Source: PWND01 sp964601515 (GTDB lineage: Bacteria; Bacteroidota; Bacteroidia; Bacteroidales; UBA7960). From it: a DNA stretch of 18,846 nucleotides. The stretch spans positions 1 through 18,846 of the forward strand of contig CAZRNU010000054.1 of assembly GCA_964601515.1 (NCBI GenBank), in the 5' to 3' direction. Both the position numbers and the translations under genes were made by a program. Below, in pieces: positions 8,588 to 13,148 of this stretch. Numbering within the stretch: position 1 is the first letter of the stretch; each line of letters starts with the position of its first letter. The notes beneath the pieces are model-generated. The model saw nothing but the letters and a program-made list of their open reading frames with translations, was not told the DNA's origin and did not search any database.

Positions 8588-9814
8588 CTAATTATTATTT
8601 AAATCTATAACTTCTTTGATAGCCATTAAAACGTCAGGGTCTTCAGAAATTAAAAAATCAGCAATGCTGTCGAAATTATCCTTAAAAAGAATTTTCATGG
8701 CTTCAACTTTAACAGGCAAAGAAACAATGTTTATTGATTTTTTTAAAAACTCAAGATATCTAACATCCTTAATCTTATATGAGTTTTTGAGTATTTTGAG
8801 CTGTATGTCGTCCGACTCAGCTTGAAACTTATTTAGAATTTCTTCCAGAGCTTCATCCGGACTTGCAAGCTCAAGATAAGAATCCCACGCCAACTCACGC
8901 AATTGATCATCATCATTTTCCAAGTGACCAACCAACAGATCTTTTGTTTCTTCTCTTTGTCTGAATTTTGACAGCAATATTCCAATTATCGCTTTACGTT
9001 TTAGGCTTGATAGTAACAAATCATTATAATCTATTGTCATTTTAGCGTTCTTAATAACTGCATTCACTATTACATTTATATCAAGCATGGAAAGATTGTG
9101 TTTCTTTCCAATAAACTCAGCAAGCTCCTTTTCGTCCTCCATAAGTCTGATTATTGCAGCATACGCTTCCGTTCGTTGCGCAAAGTTTTCTACATCTGCA
9201 TATTTATGAATTCTCCTATTATATCTATCGTTTCGTATTCGCAAATAGGAAATAATTCTCATAGCAAGAATTCTATCGCTTAAATTGAATGAGTAAAGAA
9301 ATTTATCAATCTTATCATACAGCCCAACGCCAATAAGCAGATTTTTAAAATCACTACTATGATTAACAGCTACAGTTTCTTGAATTTTTGTAATTGCTGC
9401 ATAGAACGCTTCAATTTCGGCTTTGGATTTTGTAAAATTGTTAACTCTTCTGTAGAACGATCTCTTTTCAAACATCTTTTTATACTTATCGGTATAAAGA
9501 TAATTTGTAATCATATTTACAAATAATTGTCTGAGGTGATCACTTTTCTTCTGTGCTTTTTCTCTTTTATAAGTAAAGTAAACACTAAGCATTATAAAGA
9601 TAAAAACGCCCAATAAGCATAGAGAAATCAGATAAAAAATTAATATCATCCACCAGTTGTAAATATCATAAATCGGATTTGATAAATGAAGGCCAAGAAT
9701 ATTTACTTCAGGCAAATATAAAAACATCAAAATCAGCAAGGGCGAAACCACAGCCAATGACCTAAGGCTAAGCTTAAGATAATGCTTTAAATATATGGGT
9801 ATAATGTAGTACAT
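8588..9814 (-). CDS. Two-TM membrane protein with cytoplasmic HEAT-like repeats
   Basis: A 408-residue protein. Two hydrophobic helices at the N-terminus (about 19-37 and 54-80) flank a short, probably periplasmic loop with NPIYDIYNWW. A basic stretch follows (YKREKAQKKSDH). Then come about 300 residues of amphipathic helix pairs of HEAT type, for example DDDQLRELAWDSYLELA, DEALEEILNKF and PVKVEAMKILF. I recognise no catalytic motif. It lies one base after the YaiO-like barrel gene and four bases before the synthase gene, so it is almost certainly co-translated with them. A scaffold docking the synthase to the export apparatus, or a c-di-GMP-independent regulator, would fit; neither is proven. 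Confidence 0.8.
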   Translation of the reverse strand: MYYIIPIYLKHYLKLSLRSLAVVSPLLILMFLYLPEVNILGLHLSNPIYDIYNWWMILIFYLISLCLLGVFIFIMLSVYFTYKREKAQKKSDHLRQLFVNMITNYLYTDKYKKMFEKRSFYRRVNNFTKSKAEIEAFYAAITKIQETVAVNHSSDFKNLLIGVGLYDKIDKFLYSFNLSDRILAMRIISYLRIRNDRYNRRIHKYADVENFAQRTEAYAAIIRLMEDEKELAEFIGKKHNLSMLDINVIVNAVIKNAKMTIDYNDLLLSSLKRKAIIGILLSKFRQREETKDLLVGHLENDDDQLRELAWDSYLELASPDEALEEILNKFQAESDDIQLKILKNSYKIKDVRYLEFLKKSINIVSLPVKVEAMKILFKDNFDSIADFLISEDPDVLMAIKEVIDLNNN

Positions 9815-9815
9815 T

Positions 9816-11039
9816 TTAAAATTTGTGTTTAAATAAAACTTCTAATAACAACCTGTTTCTATATAAATCATCAGGCATTTCTTCATACGCATATCCGGCA
9901 GAAATTCTCAGTTCGTTTTTTAGAGCAATTCTAATGCTTCTTTCCAACTTTATTCTGTAATTGCCAAGCCATAAAGATTCATAAACTTCAGTTGAAGCTC
10001 TTTCGTCTGGAGAATTACCATAAGCAAGTTCTAATCCCCAAAAATTATAGTTTTTAGAGAAGACTCTATAGTTAAAAACAGCGGCTAAAGAGCTATTCCC
10101 CTTGCTAATTGCATAATAAGGTCTAACGGCTGCCCATGAATTGCCAAAATATTTCCCAAGATGACCGGTAATAATATATGCTTCCACATTTTCAAAAAGC
10201 AATGCTCTCGACCCAATACTAACTTCAAAACCGGGATTAAAAGGAATATAATACTCTAATCCTATTCGGTGATCGGGAAATAAACTGTTGAAAATTCCAA
10301 ATCCATAATTTGCATTAAGGTAATGACGATTTTCAAAACTTTGATAATAATCAGCCTCCAATTGCAAATCATATTTGTCAAATCTGTTGGCAATATTTGT
10401 TCTAAGAATATAAACGCTTTTTCTATGTTTAAAACCATATTCAAGAAATACTGTATGATGCAGCGGAAAAACTTCATTGTCGGTAATATCTAGCGAATAA
10501 AAAGCTGAAATGAACTTATTATGTTTCAAATCATTTATTTCTAAATACAACAACCTTAGTTCGTTATCTTCAAGGTAGGATACTTCATTTTCTAAAACAT
10601 CTAAAGCTTCATTATAACGACCAAGTGCCTTTAAGCCCAATGCTTTTTTCAAAACAACATCCCGATTATTTGCATATCCTTTGCTTTCGGCCAAATCCAA
10701 CACTCTTAAAAGTTCGTCATATTGTTGCGACCACAATAAAACATTTAGCCATGAACTATAAAGTTCTTCGCTGTCGGGATTTATCAGATACGCCTTGTTT
10801 AAATATAATATTGAATTGTTATAATCCTTTTGCCAAGCAAATACATTAGCAATAAAAACAGCCACATCTGCCCTATCGGGATAATTTTCAAAAACCTTTT
10901 TAGCTAAAACAATAGCTTCTGTATATTCAAGTTTTTGTGAATGAATAATAGCCTCCGCAAACAATGAATCTGAATTGTTTTGCGAGATTAACAGCATTGA
11001 TATTGTAGAAAAAACTATTGTAATTATTAATTTCTTCAT
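9816..11039 (-). CDS. TPR plus YaiO-type outer-membrane beta-barrel
   Basis: A 407-residue exported protein. The signal peptide is MKKLIITIVFSTISMLLIS. TPR-like helical repeats run at about 25-165 (for example EAIVLAKKVFENYPDRADV and YNEALDVLENEVSYL). From about 185 to the end there are alternating hydrophobic/aromatic strands of an outer-membrane barrel, finishing in Phe as BAM substrates do. The barrel resembles the YaiO family, which in E. coli lies close to a GT2 gene (yaiP). TPR-plus-barrel architecture is also that of the exporters PgaA, AlgK/E and BcsC. The most likely role is passage of the polymer made by the neighbouring synthase. The start overlaps the receiver gene stop by 4 bases (ATGA), a sign of translational coupling. 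Confidence 0.85.
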   Translation of the reverse strand: MKKLIITIVFSTISMLLISQNNSDSLFAEAIIHSQKLEYTEAIVLAKKVFENYPDRADVAVFIANVFAWQKDYNNSILYLNKAYLINPDSEELYSSWLNVLLWSQQYDELLRVLDLAESKGYANNRDVVLKKALGLKALGRYNEALDVLENEVSYLEDNELRLLYLEINDLKHNKFISAFYSLDITDNEVFPLHHTVFLEYGFKHRKSVYILRTNIANRFDKYDLQLEADYYQSFENRHYLNANYGFGIFNSLFPDHRIGLEYYIPFNPGFEVSIGSRALLFENVEAYIITGHLGKYFGNSWAAVRPYYAISKGNSSLAAVFNYRVFSKNYNFWGLELAYGNSPDERASTEVYESLWLGNYRIKLERSIRIALKNELRISAGYAYEEMPDDLYRNRLLLEVLFKHKF

Positions 11040-11428
11040 TTTTTTACTTGTCTTTGTTTATTAATTGATGATTCTATCTGCTTAATCAGCTGATCGGGTA
11101 CTACAGGCTTTTTAAAGAAAAAATTAGCTCCATTTTGAAATGACTTTTCTTTGTCTATATCAATATTGCTAAAGAAAAACACAGGAGCAACAATCTTTTT
11201 ATCCAGCCTTAATAATGAAATTATTTCGTGGTTGGCGGCTCCCATAATAGTGTTGTCTAGCAAGACAATATCAAAGTTTTCAGAAATCTCAATATCTCTA
11301 ACCTGCGACAATGACTCACATTTTAAAACATCAACAGAACTAAAGTTGTTGAGTAAAAATCGGTATATAATAGACCCAAAGACAAAATCCTCAGTTATTT
11401 GTAATACTCTTATTTTTGTTGTATTCAT
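11036..11428 (-). CDS. Stand-alone response-regulator receiver domain
   Basis: A 130-residue single receiver domain with no output domain. Visible conserved positions are the acidic pair E13-D14, the phospho-acceptor D58 at the end of FDIVLLD, S87 in the position usually Thr/Ser, and K107 followed by P108. It is the first gene of the polysaccharide operon and overlaps the barrel gene start by 4 bases, so it probably controls the system by protein contact rather than by DNA binding. The HEAT-like cytoplasmic domain is an obvious candidate partner (inference). No histidine kinase is in the window. Confidence 0.9.
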   Translation of the reverse strand: MNTTKIRVLQITEDFVFGSIIYRFLLNNFSSVDVLKCESLSQVRDIEISENFDIVLLDNTIMGAANHEIISLLRLDKKIVAPVFFFSNIDIDKEKSFQNGANFFFKKPVVPDQLIKQIESSINKQRQVKK

Positions 11429-11487
11429 AATTTTTTTATTAAACTTACAAAACCAGTCAAAGCCTGATTAATGTTTAAAACTAGAGA

Positions 11488-11516
11488 CTAAACAAGAATA
11501 TTTGTGCTTTGTTTAG
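11488..11516. promoter_or_regulatory. Inverted repeat upstream of polysaccharide operon
   Basis: CTAAACAA (11488-11495) and TTGTTTAG (11509-11516) are perfect 8-bp inverted arms separated by 13 bases. They lie 60-90 bases upstream of the receiver-gene start. This could be an operator or a stem in the leader; no T-tract follows, so a terminator is less likely. Confidence 0.4.
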
Positions 11517-11518
11517 AA

Positions 11519-11542
11519 TAATTATAAATAAATTTATAATTA
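11519..11542. promoter_or_regulatory. AT-only near-palindrome upstream of polysaccharide operon
   Basis: TAATTATAAAT and ATTTATAATTA are perfect 11-bp arms around an AA spacer. It sits two bases beyond the previous inverted repeat. Pure AT composition makes it weaker evidence, but the two adjacent symmetric elements lie where an operator region for the six-gene operon would be expected. Confidence 0.35.
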
Positions 11543-11593
11543 GCTATGACGCTGGAAGTTCCTCATTTTTCGAAAGCTTCCAGGTCCATATAC

Positions 11594-11620
11594 CTTATTT
11601 CCCTTATTCCCTTATCCCCC
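11594..11620 (-). repeat. Short G-run repeat (minus strand)
   Basis: On the minus strand, runs of G5, G3, G3 and G2 are spaced by 4-5 bases of ATAA/AATAA. It is a low-complexity repeat of about 8-base period. It could form a weak two-tier quadruplex; no function is assigned. Confidence 0.4.
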
Positions 11621-11795
11621 TCCATCAGAAATTCAACCTTTATAACCCCGATAATTGCACTAAACCAAAGCGCTGTGCTATGCATTGTTTTAATAACAAA
11701 AATGTTTATTGTCAGCGCAACGGAGAAGGTGGTTTGTTGTAGAGACGCTATGTACTGAAAATTCGCTTTTAACAACCTATTCTTAATTTAAACGT

Positions 11796-11818
11796 GATCC
11801 TTTACTACGTTCAGGATT
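11796..11818. repeat. Imperfect small inverted repeat, possible dispersed-repeat remnant
   Basis: GATCCT (11796-11801) and AGGATT (11813-11818) flank TTACTACGTTC. This resembles the short 'GATCC..CTACGTTCAGGAT' dispersed repeats seen in intergenic DNA of many genomes. The resemblance is from memory and only one copy is in this window. Confidence 0.3.
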
Positions 11819-11875
11819 ACAAGCCTTCAATTAAAAGTGTGAGGGGAAAAGGGCTGTTGCCACTTAATAGTTATT

Positions 11876-11917
11876 AAAAAAACAAAGCCCTGCAAACATT
11901 TGTATTTACAGGGCTTT
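11876..11917 (-). terminator. Rho-independent terminator ending the tRNA/GIY-YIG unit
   Basis: AAAGCCCTG (11884-11892) pairs perfectly with CAGGGCTTT (11909-11917). On the minus strand the stem is followed by TTTGTTTTTTT. It lies 16 bases beyond the 3' end of the last hybrid tRNA-like sequence, so it would end transcription entering from the tRNA locus. Confidence 0.88.
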
Positions 11918-11932
11918 TACTTGTTTTCGAAG

Positions 11933-12012
11933 CTCCTCCTCTAGGACTTGAACCTAGGACCCTCTGATTAATCCCGACTCGTCGGGACTCTAACCAACTG
12001 AGCTAACTCTCC
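11933..12012 (-). pseudogene. Hybrid tRNA-Asn-like sequence, unit 1
   Basis: The 3' part (variable loop, T-arm, 3' acceptor strand AGGAGGA, discriminator G) and the D-arm (GCTCAGTTGGTTAGAG) are identical to tRNA-Asn. The ten bases CATCTGACTG, covering the 5' side of the anticodon stem and part of the loop, are replaced by the 16-base palindrome TCCCGACGAGTCGGGA. The 5' acceptor strand is GGAGAGT, which cannot pair with AGGAGGA. There is no usable anticodon arm, so this is not a working tRNA. Its first half is also coding sequence for the end of the GIY-YIG protein. Confidence 0.85.
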
Positions 12013-12270
12013 TGCAGGCTTTTCAGAATGGATAAGCATTTCAATATATAGCCGGCTTTTCTGCTTTTTTATCAATCTTTCATACTTCATGGCAGTTGAT
12101 CTGCAGCTACCAGATTCAAATAAAGCTTTAAGTACCCATGGCCTATGTTTAGATGTAAAAGTTACTCTTTCTGAGATATTATGTTCGCTTAATCTGCGGT
12201 CAATATTGTCAGTATAACCTACATAGTACCTGTCTGAACTTGCCGAGTAAATAATGTATATGTAGAACAT
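11968..12270 (-). CDS. GIY-YIG nuclease-like protein, copy 1
   Basis: A 100-residue single-domain GIY-YIG protein, identical to copy 2. Core motifs are Y-I-Y (3-5), YVG (16-18), R25 within DNIDRRLSEHN as the catalytic Arg, and E64 in KYERLIKKQ as the metal-binding Glu, so the active site looks intact. The ATG at 12270 is used; a GTG further upstream lies inside a terminator hairpin. The C-terminal tail GELAQLVRVPTSRD is encoded by the D-arm of the hybrid tRNA-like sequence and by the palindrome, and the TAA stop is the anticodon-loop TTAA of the tRNA-Asn remnant. Family members are UvrC-like or homing-type DNA nucleases; a role in moving or copying this cassette is an inference. Confidence 0.85.
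   Translation of the reverse strand: MFYIYIIYSASSDRYYVGYTDNIDRRLSEHNISERVTFTSKHRPWVLKALFESGSCRSTAMKYERLIKKQKSRLYIEMLIHSEKPAGELAQLVRVPTSRD
11972..11987. repeat. 16-nt perfect palindrome, copy 1
   Basis: TCCCGAC-TC-GTCGGGA on the plus strand has perfect 7-bp arms around 2 bases. It replaces the 5' side of the anticodon arm in a tRNA-Asn-like sequence. Copies 2 and 3 occupy exactly the same position in their tRNA-like hosts. Confidence 0.95.
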
Positions 12271-12279
12271 TTTTAAAGT

Positions 12280-12315
12280 AAAAAAGCCACTCACAAAAAT
12301 CTTCTGTAAGTGGCT
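12280..12315 (-). terminator. Terminator hairpin, unit 1
   Basis: On the minus strand AGCCACTTAC pairs with GTGAGTGGCT (one G-T wobble, 10 bp), followed by TTTTTT. It lies between the hybrid tRNA-like sequence of unit 2 and the GIY-YIG gene of unit 1, and is identical to the hairpin at 12673-12708. Confidence 0.85.
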
Positions 12316-12325
12316 GGTTTAGAAG

Positions 12326-12405
12326 CTCCTCCTCTAGGACTTGAACCTAGGACCCTCTGATTAATCCCGACTCGTCGGGACTCTAACCAACTGAGCTAAC
12401 TCTCC
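12326..12405 (-). pseudogene. Hybrid tRNA-Asn-like sequence, unit 2
   Basis: Same sequence as the hybrid in unit 1: tRNA-Asn D-arm and 3' half, the palindrome in place of the 5' anticodon arm, and a 5' acceptor strand GGAGAGT that does not match the 3' strand. It follows the GIY-YIG gene copy 2, overlapping its last codons, and precedes the hairpin of unit 1. Confidence 0.85.
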
Positions 12406-12663
12406 TGCAGGCTTTTCAGAATGGATAAGCATTTCAATATATAGCCGGCTTTTCTGCTTTTTTATCAATCTTTCATACTTCATGGCAGTTGATCTGCAGC
12501 TACCAGATTCAAATAAAGCTTTAAGTACCCATGGCCTATGTTTAGATGTAAAAGTTACTCTTTCTGAGATATTATGTTCGCTTAATCTGCGGTCAATATT
12601 GTCAGTATAACCTACATAGTACCTGTCTGAACTTGCCGAGTAAATAATGTATATGTAGAACAT
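12361..12663 (-). CDS. GIY-YIG nuclease-like protein, copy 2
   Basis: Identical in DNA and protein to copy 1 (100 residues, intact R25 and E64, tRNA-encoded tail). This copy lies directly behind the intact tRNA-Asn, with only the terminator hairpin between them, so read-through from the tRNA promoter would be needed for its expression unless it has its own start signal. No clear -7 box was seen in the short space between hairpin and ATG (12663). Confidence 0.85.
   Translation of the reverse strand: MFYIYIIYSASSDRYYVGYTDNIDRRLSEHNISERVTFTSKHRPWVLKALFESGSCRSTAMKYERLIKKQKSRLYIEMLIHSEKPAGELAQLVRVPTSRD
12365..12380. repeat. 16-nt perfect palindrome, copy 2
   Basis: Same sequence as copy 1 (TCCCGAC-TC-GTCGGGA), in the hybrid tRNA-like sequence of unit 2. 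Confidence 0.95.
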
Positions 12664-12672
12664 TTTTAAAGT

Positions 12673-12708
12673 AAAAAAGCCACTCACAAAAATCTTCTGT
12701 AAGTGGCT
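12673..12708 (-). terminator. Terminator directly after tRNA-Asn (unit 2 hairpin)
   Basis: On the minus strand AGCCACTTAC and GTGAGTGGCT form a 10-bp stem with one wobble and an 11-base loop, followed by TTTTTT. It starts 10 bases past the 3' end of the intact tRNA, as expected of the native tRNA terminator. Confidence 0.88.
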
Positions 12709-12718
12709 GGTTTAGAAG

Positions 12719-12792
12719 CTCCTCCTCTAGGACTTGAACCTAGGACCCTCTGATTAACAGTCAGATGCTCTAACCAACTGAGCTAAGGAGGA
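12719..12792 (-). tRNA. tRNA-Asn (anticodon GUU)
   Basis: An intact 74-base cloverleaf. The acceptor TCCTCCT pairs with AGGAGGA; D-arm GCTC...GAGC; anticodon stem TCTGA/TCAGA with loop CTGTTAA, giving anticodon GTT (Asn); variable loop GGGTC; T-arm CTAGG-TTCAAGT-CCTAG; discriminator G. CCA is not encoded. This is the only complete tRNA in a locus with three broken relatives, so it is probably the functional copy. A promoter lies upstream at about 12917-12944 and a terminator downstream at 12673-12708. Confidence 0.97.
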
Positions 12793-12814
12793 GTATATTT
12801 TTATTTCTTTTTTT

Positions 12815-12876
12815 TCCGCCTGACCCTCTGATTAATCCCGACATGTCGGGACTCTAACCAACTGAGCTAAGGAGGA
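12815..12876 (-). pseudogene. Truncated T-arm-less tRNA-Asn-like sequence in tRNA leader
   Basis: It begins with the full tRNA-Asn 5' part (TCCTCCT acceptor strand, D-arm), then the palindrome TCCCGACATGTCGGGA in place of the 5' anticodon arm, then TTAATCAGAGGGTC as in tRNA-Asn. It then jumps to AGGCGGA, which can pair with TCCTCCT at 6 of 7 positions. The whole T-arm is missing. It lies between the likely promoter and the intact tRNA-Asn, so it would be part of the tRNA precursor transcript. Confidence 0.75.
12836..12851. repeat. 16-nt perfect palindrome, copy 3 (variant centre)
   Basis: TCCCGAC-AT-GTCGGGA has the same arms as copies 1 and 2 but a different central dinucleotide. It sits at the same position within the truncated tRNA-like sequence. 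Arm conservation with a changed centre suggests separate origins or drift of the loop only. Confidence 0.95.
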
Positions 12877-12916
12877 ATTTTCGAATTAATAAAAGAACTT
12901 TTCAAAATTCGAGTTG

Positions 12917-12944
12917 CAAATGTAGTAAAAATTTTATTCAACAA
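12917..12944 (-). promoter_or_regulatory. Likely promoter of the tRNA-Asn locus
   Basis: On the minus strand TACATTTG (12924-12917) is an exact -7 match, with TTG (12944-12942) 17 bases further upstream as a -33 element. Transcription would start near 12910 and run through the truncated tRNA-like copy into tRNA-Asn. Confidence 0.6.
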
Positions 12945-13119
12945 TAAAGTTTTGAAAAAAATTTTCATTATACAAGTTCAATTTTTAGAATTCCATTTAC
13001 TACATTTTAATATAAACGTGTCATAAACTTTTGAATTCAAGAATAATAACTGTTGCATGCATAATTATATTTGTTGAATATTATAATTGACTCAAAAAAC
13101 TTCAAGTAATTTTATTCAC

Positions 13120-13127
13120 TAATTTTG
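13120..13127 (+). promoter_or_regulatory. Candidate -7 promoter element for pyruvate kinase
   Basis: TAATTTTG is an exact TAnnTTTG match, 21 bases before the pyk ATG. No good -33 TTG is seen at the expected spacing. Confidence 0.5.
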
Positions 13128-13148
13128 TGTGATTGATAATTATTTATT

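Larger units (their letters stand above)
11429..11932. other. Gene-poor stretch between polysaccharide operon and tRNA locus
   Basis: About 500 bases without a convincing gene. Short open frames here lack recognisable domains and overlap one another. The stretch holds two inverted repeats at 11488-11542 in the putative control region of the minus-strand operon, a C-run repeat at 11594-11620, a small imperfect inverted repeat near 11796-11818, and the terminator of the tRNA/GIY-YIG unit at 11876-11917. A 20-codon open fragment on the minus strand around 11563-11625 (MEGDKGIREIRYMDLEAFEK) might be a decayed remnant of a small helical-bundle gene, with low confidence. Confidence 0.6.
11929..12321 (-). 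repeat. 393-bp tandem direct repeat, unit 1
   Basis: This unit is identical by eye to the next 393 bases (12322-12714). In transcription order each unit contains a terminator hairpin, a GIY-YIG gene and a hybrid tRNA-Asn-like sequence. The left edge of identity is GAAGCTCC, just past the tRNA 3' end. A third partial copy of the edge (12715-12757) is the 3' half of the intact tRNA-Asn, which suggests duplication by recombination between tRNA 3' halves. Confidence 0.95.
12322..12714 (-). repeat. 393-bp tandem direct repeat, unit 2
   Basis: Second unit of the perfect tandem pair, directly abutting unit 1 and the intact tRNA-Asn. No differences between the units were found when read side by side, so the duplication is very recent, maintained by gene conversion, or an assembly product. 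Confidence 0.95.

Noticed and set aside
11509..11775. Open frames of 70-77 codons on both strands in the gene-poor stretch
   Set aside because: They overlap each other, have no recognisable domain or upstream signals, and include the low-complexity C-run repeat.
11933..12405. The two hybrid sequences as additional functional tRNA-Asn genes
   Set aside because: The anticodon stem is destroyed by the palindrome and the 5' acceptor strand does not pair with the 3' strand.
12664..12687. GTG start extending the GIY-YIG proteins by eight residues (also 12271-12294)
   Set aside because: The GTG and following codons lie in the 3' arm and T-tract of the tRNA terminator hairpin; the next ATG gives a normal GIY-YIG N-terminus.
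11929..12876. CRISPR-like or rRNA-like array suggested by repeated blocks
   Set aside because: There are only two long 393-bp units plus tRNA-derived fragments; no short regularly spaced repeats with unique spacers and no cas genes.
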